A stretch of 64,000 nt of DNA from Brevibacterium iodinum ATCC 49514 (GTDB lineage: Bacteria; Actinomycetota; Actinomycetes; Actinomycetales; Brevibacteriaceae), in contig NZ_FXYX01000002.1 in assembly GCF_900169265.1 (NCBI RefSeq), positions 1 to 64,000 of the forward strand. The letters run 5' to 3'. How positions within the stretch are numbered: position 1 is the first letter of the stretch; every line of letters begins with the position of its first letter. The notes under the pieces are model-generated. The model saw nothing but the letters and a program-made list of their open reading frames with translations, was not told where the DNA came from and searched no databases. This document shows positions 45,067 to 53,889 of this stretch, piece after piece. Both the position numbers and the translations under genes were made by a program.

Positions 45067-46205
45067 TCAGGCGTTCACATACGCAGCCAGATGCTCCGCG
45101 GTCAGCGATCCATTCGCCTTCGCCCTGCGACCAGCTCAGTCGGGCTGCCTTCGAAGACGATCGACCCTCCGTCATGTTCGGCGTCGTGACCCAGATCGAT
45201 GATGTGGTCGGCGTGAGCCATCACGGCCAGGTTGTGTTCGATGACGATGACGGTCCGCCCCGAGTCGACGAGTCCGTCGAGGAGCTGCAGCAGATTCTCG
45301 ACATCGGCCAAGTGCAGACCGGTCGTCGGTTCGTCGAGGATGATCACCTGCGCGGCATCAGCGGCCTTCGCCGGCAGCTGGACCGCCAACTTCAATCTCT
45401 GCCGCTCTCCCCCGGACAGAGTCGGCAGCGGCTGGCCGAGGCTGACATAGCCGAGTCCCACCGCGGCGAGGATCTTCAGAATCTTCACGACCGCGGAGAT
45501 ACGCGACTCCCCCGCACCGAAATGCTCGATCGCTGCGTCCACCGGCAGGTCGATGCCCTCACGTATATTCAGTCCGCCCAAGGTGAACTCGAGCACCTCG
45601 GTTTGGAAGCCCTTGCCCTCGCACTCGACGCAGGGTGCGGACACGCCGCCCATGAGCGCCATATCCGAATAGATGATTCCGGCCCAGAGCGCAGACATCG
45701 GCGATCGACTTACCGGCTATCAGCGAGGACCGGGCGGCGGTGTTGAGCCGTGTCCCGGCGCATTCGGGGCAGGTGGTGAACACGACAGCACGGTCGACGA
45801 ATTCGCGGATGTGCTTCTGCATCGAGTCCCGGTCCTTGGACAGGAACGAGCGTTGGATCCGTGGGATCAGACCGTCGAACGTGATGTTCGTGCCGTTGAT
45901 CCTGACCTTCTCACCTTCGGCATAGAGCAGGTAGTGCCGCTCGTTCTCATCGAAGTCGGCGACCGGTTTGTCGGGGTCGAAGTCCTCGGATTCGGAGAAC
46001 ATGCGCACCGACCAGCCGCCGGGTTTGTACCCGGGGACGGTGATGGCTCCGTCAATGAGAGATTTCGACTCATCGACCACCTCGGCGATGGAGATGTCTG
46101 TGGCTGTGCCCATGCCCTCGCAGTGCGGGCACATGCCGCCGTTGATGGAGAATGACTTCCGTTCGACCTGTTTGCCCTCGCCCTCGTCGGCAGCCGCTGC
46201 TCGCC
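45067..46205 (-). pseudogene. Broken uvrA-like (excinuclease ABC subunit A) gene
   Basis: The 5' part reads ADEGEGKQVERKSFSINGGMCPHCEGMG through FTTCPECAGTRLNTAARSSLIAGKSIADVCA. At about 45690 it jumps, with a frame change, to GIIYSDMALMGGVSAPCVECEGKGFQ and on to LSGGERQRLKLAVQL and ILDEPTTGLHLADVE. The stretch between these two points in intact homologues, with the second Walker A, is gone, as is everything before ADEGEGK. Near 45118 another frame shift separates ELVAGR from the true end SLTAEHLAAYVNA (stop at 45067). It cannot be functional. Confidence 0.85.
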
Positions 46206-46534
46206 TGCGGCGACTCCGTTGCGGTAACGGGGCGGTGAGAGTCCGACGAGTTCGCTGAAGCGAGTGCCGAAGGTGCCCAGGGACGAGAAGCCGACGGTGA
46301 AGCAGATCTCGGTTATCGTGAGATCGCCGCGGCGGATGAGGGCCATGGCCCGTTCGATCCTGCGCGTCAGGAGATACGAATACGGCGATTCGCCGAAGGC
46401 CGCTCTGAACCGGCGGCTGAAATGCCCGGAGGACATGCGCACGCCTGTGGCCAGGCCTCCCCGCTCAAGGGCTGGTCGAACTCGCGGTCGATGCGGTCCC
46501 GGACTCGGCGCAGAGCCACCAGCTGTTCGTTCAC
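46205..46534 (-). pseudogene. Broken AraC-family regulator gene
   Basis: A GTG at 46534 overlaps the permease stop by 4 nt and opens with NEQLVALRRVRDRIDREFDQPLS. One base is missing near 46459 (GAGGCCTGGCC where GAGGCCCTGGCC fits), after which the HTH continues in another frame: GVRMSSGHFSRRFRAAFGESPYSYLLTRRIERAMALIRRGDLTITE and FGTRFSELVGLSPPRYR. After about 46205 the frame runs into uvrA sequence. The protein was a short AraC-type regulator. Confidence 0.8.
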
Positions 46535-48055
46535 CCCTCGTCGACTCCCTGTTTCAGGGTGCGTCCGCGGAAGAAGTCGGGATGGCGGACGGATTGGATG
46601 ATCATGATGACCACACCCAGGGCCAGCACCCCGATGCCGAGGACGAAGACGAGTCCGACGCCGAAGACCGAGGATCCCGAACCGTAGTCGGGGTCGAGCG
46701 AGTCGATTGCGGTGGTGACGAAGATGACCAGCAGGGTCACGCCCCCGATGAGCGGGAACAGGAGCCGGTAGAAAAACGTGCGGGTCGAGGCGAAGAGGCT
46801 GCGTCGGAAATACCAGATGCAGGCCAGACCCGTGATGCCGTAGTAGAAGCAGACTATGAGTCCCAGCGCAGTGATCGTGTCCCACAGAGCGTTCTCCGAG
46901 AGCAGGCGCATGACGACATAGAAGATGATCGCGGCCCCCGCCGAGGTGACGGTGGCGACCGATGGGGACTTGTAACGGGGAGAGACCCGACCGTACTTCT
47001 CCGGAAGCGCCCCGTAGTGGCCCATCGCCAGGATCGTCCGCGAGGGCGAGACCATCGTCGCCTGCAGCGAGGACAGGGAAGATGAGAGCACCGCAATGGA
47101 CATGAGCACTGCGAAGGGCCCCATGACCGGGCCGGCGAGTGAGGCGAAGATCGATTCCTGGTTATCGGGGTTGCCCGCACCCAGGCCTTCGGTGCCGACT
47201 CCTGCGAAGGAGATGACGGCGATCGTGCAGGCGATGTAGATGATGACGATCGCGATGATCGTGAGCATGGCCGCGCGGCCAGGAGTCTTCTCCGGGTCCT
47301 TCGCCTCCTCGTTCATCGTGATCACCGTGTCCCAGCCCCAGAACAGGAAGATCGACAGCGATACTGCTGCCGCGACGGTGGAGAAGTCGCCGGCGGACAG
47401 CGGATTGAACCAATCAAGTGAGACCGGGGTCGAATCATAGGAGGTGCCGTTGGACACCTGCACAATCGCAGCGACGACGAACCAGCCCAGCGCCAGCACC
47501 TGGAAGGCGACCAGCCACACCTGCAGCTTCTCGGTGGCTTCGACTCCCCGATAGGACACCCAGGCCGCAGCAGCGGTGAGGATGATCGTCACGGGGATGT
47601 TGATCCACAGCACCCGTGTGAGTTCGGCGATGGACGGGTCGGAGAACACTTGGGACAGCAGGAGGAAGAGGAAGTCGACGGCCACGGCCGCGAGATTGGA
47701 CAGCACGAGGACGGTGGCGGCGACGAGTCCCCAGCCTCCCATCCAGCCCAGCCAGGGCCCGAACGCTCTGGTCGCCCACGTGAACGTCGTGCCCGAATCC
47801 GGCATCGCGGTGTTCAGTTCCCGGTAGCCGAAGACGACGAGCAGCATCGGCACGAAGCCGATGAGCAGCACGGCCGGGGTGTGCACCCCGACCTCGGAGA
47901 TCGTCGGGCCCAGTCCCGAGGTCAGCGTATAGGCCGGAGCGATGCAGGAGATGCCGATGACGGCTCCCCCCGATGGCTCCGATCTTGCCGGCGGAGAGTC
48001 CTTTGGAGCTCAGTCCGCTCGTGTTCGTCGACGGTGACGGCTGTGTGCTGCTCAT
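46531..48055 (-). pseudogene. APC-family amino acid/amine permease, frameshifted near the start
   Basis: It starts at the ATG 48055 (MSSTQPSPSTNTSG) and is in frame to GAIGG, where a run of six Gs (minus strand, 47971-47966) has one base more than needed. After correction AVIGISCIAPAYTLTSGLGP continues into the long intact frame with about 12 transmembrane helices (VVFGYRELNTAMPDSGTTFTWATRAFGPWLGWMGGW and onward). The repaired protein is 507 residues, normal for APC permeases. It follows the amine oxidase by one base and probably imported its substrate. Real mutation, phase variation and sequencing error are all possible. Confidence 0.8.
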
Positions 48056-48056
48056 C

Positions 48057-49415
48057 TCAGGACTTCTCGCCGAGGATCCTCTCGGCGGTGGCGGTGCCGA
48101 TGCGCACCGCTCCGTCGACGTGCTGGTAGCCTTCGGCAGCGATATCGGAGCTGGCGAAGTGGATGGGCCCGACCGGATCGTTCTGGAACGGTCCCCACCG
48201 GTGCAGACCGCCCAGGTCGTAGCTCGTCGCATAGGCTCCGCGGGTCCATTCCTCCGCGCCGAAGTCGGAGAGGTAGAACACCCGGGGTTCGAGCGCCTTC
48301 GGGCCGAGGAATTCGGCGAGGACTTCGAGGATCTTCGTCCGGCGGGACTCTTCGTCCAGGGCCCACATGGCATCGGCGTTGACATCGGAGATGAAGCCGA
48401 CGAGAGTGCCCTGCTCTTCACCGTGGTTCGTATTGTCGTAGACCTCTTGGACGAGACGGGAGGCGCCGAAACCGGTTCCGCACAGACCGTCTTCGCGCCA
48501 GAACGGGGTGTCGTAGGTGGCGTGGACCTTGATGACGAGTCCCATCGCCTGGTGTTGGTGGAAGATCTGCTGGAGCCTCGGCAGAGGCGGGTCATAGCTG
48601 ATGCGCGAGTAGAGGTTCGGTGGCACGGCGACGATCGCCTGGCCTGCGCTGACTGTCAGTTCGTCGGTCGATACACTCACTCCGGTCTCCGACCATTCGA
48701 TCCGGCGCACCGGCTGCTGCAGACGGACGATGTCCTCGCCGAGCTCCTCGGCCATCTGCACCGAAACCGACTGCATCCCGCCGACGACGCGACGATCGAG
48801 GATGAAATGATCGTCGACGAGATTCGTGAAGGATCCCGCCGAGGCGGCCATGAGAATGGCTTGGAGTGCTGAGAAGGTGGTGGCGGGCTTGGTCAGCATG
48901 CCGCCGGCGACGAACAGCCCGATGTTCTCACATGCGAGTTCGTCCTCGGACTGCTGACGCAGCCAGTGGTGAAAGGAGATCGAGTCGAGTTCGGCAGCGT
49001 CCTCGGCATCCCAGGGTGCCTTCGGACCGATCCGGGCGGCGAGTTCGTCGAGGATGCCGATGAGGCGCTCCATCTCGGACTGGGTCGACTCCCCCACGGG
49101 GAACATCTCCCCCGAATAGACGGTACGAGTTCCGTCGGGAGCGATGTACACGCTGTCTCCGTCACGGTACCGCGGGTAGGTCTCTTTGCCGAGTTCGTCG
49201 ACGAGGGCCAGCAGCGCGGTCTGGTCCGGGGAGATCCACTGTCCGCCGAGTTCGAACATCTGCCCGTCGATGTGTTCGGTCCAGGTGCGGCCGCCCACGC
49301 GGTCGCGGGCCTCGAGCACGATGACGCTCCGTCCGGCTTTCCGCAGCCGACGGGCGGCGCTCAGGCCCGATGGGCCTGCTCCGATGATGACGACGTCACG
49401 GGTTTCTGCGGACAC
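48057..49415 (-). CDS. Flavin monoamine oxidase (putrescine-oxidase-like)
   Basis: 452 residues from the GTG at 49415, chosen because AGGAGGAG sits just upstream. The Rossmann motif VVIIGAGPSGLSAARRLRKAGRSVIVLEARDRVGGRTW is at the N-terminus, GGMQSVSVQMAEELG in the middle, and the C-terminal FAD region reads HFASSDIAAEGYQHVDGAVRIGTATAERIL. It oxidises a primary or polyamine to an aldehyde with ammonia and peroxide. It is the only intact gene in this decayed cluster. It ends one base before the permease start (TGAgATG), so the two formed an amine uptake and oxidation pair. Confidence 0.92.
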   Translation of the reverse strand: MSAETRDVVIIGAGPSGLSAARRLRKAGRSVIVLEARDRVGGRTWTEHIDGQMFELGGQWISPDQTALLALVDELGKETYPRYRDGDSVYIAPDGTRTVYSGEMFPVGESTQSEMERLIGILDELAARIGPKAPWDAEDAAELDSISFHHWLRQQSEDELACENIGLFVAGGMLTKPATTFSALQAILMAASAGSFTNLVDDHFILDRRVVGGMQSVSVQMAEELGEDIVRLQQPVRRIEWSETGVSVSTDELTVSAGQAIVAVPPNLYSRISYDPPLPRLQQIFHQHQAMGLVIKVHATYDTPFWREDGLCGTGFGASRLVQEVYDNTNHGEEQGTLVGFISDVNADAMWALDEESRRTKILEVLAEFLGPKALEPRVFYLSDFGAEEWTRGAYATSYDLGGLHRWGPFQNDPVGPIHFASSDIAAEGYQHVDGAVRIGTATAERILGEKS

Positions 49416-49519
49416 GACGAACTCCTCCTGAAGCGATTGGGGCGGCTTCAGACTAACGAGGTCCCGGGCCCGTGCCAAGACGGATTCGGCAAGTGCGGAA
49501 TCCGCACTCGCCCGCGCGG

Positions 49520-50506
49520 TCAGCGGAATTCGCGGGGATCCGCCGCAGGGTCGTTCTCGAGAGCGGTGATGAAGCTCCACGAATCGGGTCGCGAACCGTC
49601 GAGGTCATTGAATCCGTAGTGGACGGCCAATCCGTGGGTGTCCTGCGTCGTCGAGTTGAAGCAGTGCCGGTCGGGATCGGCGGCCAGTGTGACAACGGAA
49701 CGACCGAGCAGATGAGGCGTCTCGGAGATCGCGAAATCGCGTGGTGGTTCGGTGCGGGTTTCGTCGAGCGAGTCGCGCATCCAGTCGTCCTCTGTGGTAC
49801 CGAAGTGATCGAGCATCATCTCCGATCGCAGCCAACCGGGGGTGATGGCGACGGCCGTCGCTTCCGCCTTGTCGAGTTCGTGGCCGAGTCCGAAGGCCAG
49901 ACGGCTCACCGCCGTCTTCGTGAGGTCGAGGAAGATGCTCTCGCGGTAGTGGCTCGCGTTGAACTCTGCGGTGCCGTCGGTGATCTCGATATGGAGACCG
50001 CCCGGCTTCCGTGTGAGCAGGGGCAGGGCAGCATGTGCGGTGTGCAGGTGAGTGAGCAGACCCGACCGGAACAAGCGCATCTCGGCGTCGAGTTCGGTCT
50101 CCCAGAACGGCGTGCCCCACTCCACGTAGGCTTCTCCCCCGATGTCGTTGACGAGGATGTCGAGACGACCGTGGTCGGTGTCGATCTGGCCGATCACCTG
50201 TGAGATCCGGGCCGCATCGAGGTGATCACAGACGTGGGCTTCGGCCTGGCCGCCTTCGTCGGTGATGAGGGCGACGGTGCCTTCGATCGTCTCTGTGCGT
50301 CCGTAGTCGGAGGGACGCCCGTGGGTCGATCAGCCGGTGCAGTGGACGAAGGCGCCGGCGCGTGCGAGATCGCGGGCGATGGCGCGGCCGGCTCCTCGGG
50401 TGGCCCCGGCGACGAGGGCGACCTTGCCGCTCAGTGCACGGTGGGAGAACGGAGCGAAGTCGGCAGGGTCGGCGGCGTGAGCTGATTCCGGTGTCGGTGT
50501 ATTCAT
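49520..50506 (-). pseudogene. Short-chain dehydrogenase gene with an in-frame stop
   Basis: From the ATG at 50506 the frame gives GKVALVAGATRGAGRAIARDLARAGAFVHCTG, then TGA at 50332-50330 where CGA (Arg) fits, then STHGRPSDYGRTETIEGT in the same frame on to LDILVNDIGGE, ASHYRESIFLDLTKTAVSRLAFGLGHE and FREFR-like end at 49520. A single C-to-T change explains the break. The family is SDR (GxxxGxG cofactor site; the Tyr-x3-Lys region is atypical). Divergent from the WYL regulator gene. Confidence 0.8.
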
Positions 50507-50527
50507 GGAACCAGTCTCATCGGCTTC

Positions 50528-50548
50528 CACTGACATCTCGTGTCAGTG
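50528..50548. promoter_or_regulatory. 21-bp inverted repeat midway between SDR and WYL genes
   Basis: CACTGACA-TCTCG-TGTCAGTG has perfect 8-bp arms. It lies exactly 21 nt from the SDR start (50506) and 21 nt from the WYL start (50570). It is the probable operator through which the WYL regulator controls both genes. Confidence 0.65.
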
Positions 50549-50569
50549 TCCTTCATTGTTCTCAGAAAT

Positions 50570-51506
50570 ATGAAAGCTGCTCGCCTCGTTTCGGAGATCG
50601 TCATCCTCGGTGCGCGTTCGCGGCCGATCACGGCAGCCGATCTCGCGCGACGTCTCGAGGTCACCGAGCGGACGATCTACCGTGACCTCGGTGAGCTGTC
50701 GCGGATGGGCGTTTTCGTCGTCACCGAGGCGGGGCCCGGCGGCGAGATCAGCCTCCTCGGCGACTGGGTCTCGCCTGTGGCGGGTCTGACCAGGGACAAA
50801 CTCGATTCCCTCCTCATCGGCTCCCATGCTGCGGCAGATCTCGGCTTCTCGTCCGCGTTGGCCTGGGCGCGAGCGAAAGTTCTCACCGAATCGTCATCGG
50901 CGTTCTCGCAGATCATCCTCGTCGACGGGCCGGACTGGTTCATGGCTGAGGAGAATCCCGAGCAGCTCGACCTCATTGTCACCGCACTGCGCACTCAGCG
51001 GGGACTGCAGGTCGCGTATCGCGGACGGAACGGTCTGCGATCGCGCACGCTTCTGCATCTGGGGGCTCGTCGTCAAGGCCGGTCGCTGGTATCTCGCGGC
51101 TCAGCCGCCGGGAGGCAGGCCTCGAACCTATCGAGTCTCACGGATCGGCTCGCCCGAGCTGCGATTCCTCCGCTGCACTCCCCCACCGAATTTCGACCTC
51201 GCGGCCTACTGGACGGGTGCGCAGGCCGAATTCGACGCCTCGATCCGTCGAACTCGTGTGAGACTGCGGCTGCCCGTGGCCCAGATCGATGGCCTTCTGC
51301 GTACGATTCCGGGCCGACTCACCGAGGATGCCGTCAACGCGGGGCGGACGGATCGCGACACCATCGAGATCGACCTTCCCATGGAACCCGACGAGGTGGC
51401 TGTCAGTCAGCTCGTCACCGTGCCCGGCGTCGAGGTCCTCTCACCAAAACAGCTCCGCCGCGACCTGCACGATCGTGCACGGGCCGCGGCGGAGCTCATT
51501 GAGTGA
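50570..51506 (+). pseudogene. WYL-domain transcriptional regulator, frameshifted
   Basis: It starts at the ATG 50570 with the HTH_11 winged helix (RLVSEIVILGARSRPITAADLARRLEVTERTIYRDLGELSRMGVFV). A run of five Gs at 51061-51065 has one base too many: LLHLG then continues in another frame as LVVKAGRWYLAAQPPGGRPRTYRVSRI, the core of the WYL domain, to PGVEVLSPKQLRRDL and the stop at 51506. The repaired length is 311 residues, normal for YafY-type regulators. As with the permease, the lesion is a homopolymer insertion. Confidence 0.8.
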
Positions 51507-51535
51507 TGTGAGCAGTCAGCAGCTCACCGGTGGGG

Positions 51536-52369
51536 TCACTGCACTTCGTACTTGCCGTTGATCTGGCCGGCGCCGACGCCGCCGACGGCTTCCATGGCGG
51601 CCTTGGACAGGTCGAAGCACCGATTGCCGTGGTAGGGGCCGCGGTCGTTGACGCGCACCGTCACGGACTTTCCGTTCGCGCTGTTCGTGATCTTCACCTT
51701 GGAACCGAACGGCAGGGTCTTATGGGCCGCGGTGAGCTTGTTCGTATCAAACTTCTCACCGTTTGCAGTCGGACGGCCGTCGAATCCGTCACCGCCGCCG
51801 TAGTAGGACATGGGGCAGCTGCCGGATTCCCCGGCCGACTTCCCGGAGTTCGACGGTCCGTCGTTCTCATCCGCGGAGCCGCCAGCCGAACCCTCCTCGC
51901 CAGAAGATTCTCCACCGCCGGTCGAGTCCTCTTCCTTCTTGTCTGCGGTCTTCGACGGCTCGGGGCTGGGTGTCTCGATATGGGTGTCGATCGTGACTTC
52001 TGCGGGCTTCTCCTTGGCCTGCTTCTTCGCCTTGGCGAGGAATTCATCTGCGGCCTTCGTCGGTTCGGAGACGGCGACGGCGGGGGCTTCGGCGGGCGCT
52101 TCGGCCACGACCTGGCCGCCCGAGGAGGAATCATTGGGCACCATTGCGAGGCTCGAAGCGACGACGGCTGCCGTTGCGGCGGTCGGCACGATGAAGGCGG
52201 AGAGCACCGGACGGGTGCGCACTGCCGCCAGCACTCCCCCGGCGGTGTTCTGACGGTCGATCGGTCCGTGGCGTCCGGTCTTCTTCTTCGCCGTCAGCGC
52301 TGAGAAGATCGAGCCGGTCTTCTTGGTGCTCGGTGCTGAGTGTCTGCCCACAGTGGTGTTCCTCGTCAT
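51536..52369 (-). CDS. Secreted RlpA-like double-psi beta-barrel protein
   Basis: About 277 residues. A cytoplasmic basic N-terminus precedes one transmembrane or uncleaved signal segment (LSAFIVPTAATAAVVASSLAMV), then a long Ala/Pro/Glu/Ser linker. The C-terminal RlpA domain (about 195-277) reads SYYGGGDGFDGRPTANGEKFDTNKLTAAHKTLPFGSKVKITN, then VRVNDRGPYHGNRCFDLSKAAMEAVG. It is a wall-associated, possibly glycan-cleaving protein. Start uncertain: ATGs at 52372 and 52369 and a TTG at 52390 are in frame, none with a clear ribosome binding site. Confidence 0.85.
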   Translation of the reverse strand: MTRNTTVGRHSAPSTKKTGSIFSALTAKKKTGRHGPIDRQNTAGGVLAAVRTRPVLSAFIVPTAATAAVVASSLAMVPNDSSSGGQVVAEAPAEAPAVAVSEPTKAADEFLAKAKKQAKEKPAEVTIDTHIETPSPEPSKTADKKEEDSTGGGESSGEEGSAGGSADENDGPSNSGKSAGESGSCPMSYYGGGDGFDGRPTANGEKFDTNKLTAAHKTLPFGSKVKITNSANGKSVTVRVNDRGPYHGNRCFDLSKAAMEAVGGVGAGQINGKYEVQ

Positions 52370-52446
52370 CATCAGAGAGTGTCTCGGCAACTCGGAGATG
52401 CAATGGGAAGACCTCTCGCAGCAGTGCGCTCGAGGAGAAACTCCAA

Positions 52447-52492
52447 GTTATCTGATCGTTATCTTCACAAATTCTAGTTAAGGAACTGTTAC
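52447..52492 (-). promoter_or_regulatory. Two pairs of tandem GTTAN repeats upstream of the RlpA-like gene
   Basis: On the plus strand GTTAT at 52447 and 52458 (11 bp apart) and GTTAA at 52477 with GTTAC at 52488 (11 bp apart). The arrangement matches that upstream of the Rpf-like gene and suggests a common OmpR-family regulator, plausibly MtrA. Confidence 0.5.
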
Positions 52493-52500
52493 AAAAGCAA

Positions 52501-52527
52501 TGTGGCACACCGAAACGGTGTGCCACA
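52501..52527 (-). terminator. Intrinsic terminator
   Basis: A 12-bp perfect stem (52501-52512 with 52516-52527) and a 3-nt loop; on the minus strand a short T-rich run follows. It ends the minus-strand gene at 52634-52957. Confidence 0.75.
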
Positions 52528-52633
52528 TGGATGAGAGTCTGCTCACTGAGTGCTTCGGCGAGAGTTGGTCAACCGCCGCCTCTCGAACGCGGTGCGCGAG
52601 CTGCGCAGATCCAGGCCGGTGGAGTCTGCCCGG

Positions 52634-52957
52634 TCAGCGGGACTTGCGCGTCACCAGCTTCCGGACGTTGTCGGCTCCCGTCGTCACGGTCTCCTGCGCC
52701 CGGTCGAAGGCTCGTTCGACCTTGCCGCTGCGCACAGCGTCATCGATCGCGTGAGAAACGCTTCCCAGTGCACGGTTGACGCTGTTCTCGGTGGCTTCGA
52801 TGAGGCGAGAGGTCGAGGCCGCCTCACGCGCGTTCTTCACACCGGTGCTCGCAACGCTGTAAGCGCGTCCGGCGGCCCGGCGGGCGCGTTCGGTCGGGGT
52901 CTTCGCGGTCGCGTCGATGACGTCGTCGGGTTCGATGGGTTCGCGGTGTGAGCTCAT
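52634..52957 (-). CDS. Small helical protein, unknown function
   Basis: 107 residues from the ATG at 52957. It is polar, Ala/Arg/Thr-rich and predicted almost wholly helical (TERARRAAGRAYSVASTGVKNAREAASTSRLIEATENSVNRALGSVSHAIDDAVRSGKVERAFDRAQETVTTGADNVRKLV), with no membrane segment. The repeated amphipathic pattern resembles apolipoprotein- or CsbD/YtxH-like stress proteins, but no family is recognised. It ends at its own terminator and is divergent from the GDPD gene. Confidence 0.6.
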   Translation of the reverse strand: MSSHREPIEPDDVIDATAKTPTERARRAAGRAYSVASTGVKNAREAASTSRLIEATENSVNRALGSVSHAIDDAVRSGKVERAFDRAQETVTTGADNVRKLVTRKSR

Positions 52958-53013
52958 GGCTCCATCCTTGAACACAGCCTCGGTGAAATCAACACCCTGG
53001 TTAGGATTGGACC

Positions 53014-53778
53014 ATGAATTCCCAGCGGGAGGTCATCGCGGACCCAGAGATCATCGCACATCGAGGCGGCCTGTGGCCGGGGATGAGTGAGAACACCCTT
53101 GAGGCCTTCGCCGCTGCGGCGGCGGTCGGTGTCGAGTGGATGGAGACCGACGTCCACGCCTCCGCTGACGGCGTCCTCTTTGCCGCGCACGATGCCGACC
53201 TCATTCGCATTGCCGGACTGGACCACACCATTCGGGAACTGCCGGCAGCCGAGCTCGACCGAGTTGAACTCCTCGCAGGGGGTCGGCTCCCCCGCCTCAA
53301 GGCGTTGGTGGAAGCACTTCCGAAGGTGCGATGGAACATCGATGTCAAAGCCGCTCACAGCATCGGTCCGATGATCCGCTTCGTTCACAATTTCCATGCC
53401 GCCGACCGCATCCGCCTCGCTTCCTTCGATTCCGCAACGCTCCGCCGGCTGCGCATAGCTCTGCCCGGTGTGCGGACGTCGACGGGGACGACGGAGACCG
53501 CCCTCTTCGCCCTCGGTCGACTGCCTGGAATTCCCGATCACGGGGTTGTTCCCCTCCCGCCCGGAGCCGACGCTCTCCAGGTTCCGGTCTCGTTCAGACG
53601 GGTCCCCGTGGTCACAGCGGATTTCGTCGACCGGGCTCACCGCTCAGGGCTGCTCGTCCACGTCTGGACAATCAACGACGAGGCGACGATGCGGAGGCTG
53701 CTCGACCTCGGTATCGACGGGATCGTCACCGATGATGTCGAACTCGGCCTCTCGGTGCTGGCAGGCCGACACGGCTGA
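53014..53778 (+). CDS. Glycerophosphodiester phosphodiesterase
   Basis: 254 residues. The GDPD TIM barrel shows AHRGGLWPGMSENTLEAFAAAAAVGVEWMETDVHASADGVLFAAHDADL (catalytic HR...E-N...E-D...H set), and the C-terminal VWTINDEATMRRLLDLGIDGIVTDDVELGL. It hydrolyses deacylated phospholipids to glycerol-3-phosphate and alcohol. There is no signal peptide, so the cytosolic (UgpQ-like) type. TAGGAT lies 6 nt before the ATG with no Shine-Dalgarno, so the mRNA may be leaderless. Confidence 0.93.
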   Translation: MNSQREVIADPEIIAHRGGLWPGMSENTLEAFAAAAAVGVEWMETDVHASADGVLFAAHDADLIRIAGLDHTIRELPAAELDRVELLAGGRLPRLKALVEALPKVRWNIDVKAAHSIGPMIRFVHNFHAADRIRLASFDSATLRRLRIALPGVRTSTGTTETALFALGRLPGIPDHGVVPLPPGADALQVPVSFRRVPVVTADFVDRAHRSGLLVHVWTINDEATMRRLLDLGIDGIVTDDVELGLSVLAGRHG

Positions 53779-53820
53779 ATCGAGAACCCGGTCGAGGAAT
53801 GGATCCCTCCCGGTCGGCGA

Positions 53821-53846
53821 GGAATATTCGATCACGGTAGACTGTT
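53821..53846 (+). promoter_or_regulatory. SigR/SigH-type ECF promoter for rbpA
   Basis: GGAAT at 53821-53825, an 18-bp spacer and GTT at 53844-53846, 43 nt before the rbpA start. rbpA is an established SigR target in Streptomyces, which strongly supports the assignment. A housekeeping-like TAGACT (53838-53843) lies within the same stretch. Confidence 0.8.
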
Positions 53847-53889
53847 GCATTGCGTCCAAGGTGTGCAGTCGAGTCGGAAGGTCTTAGAT

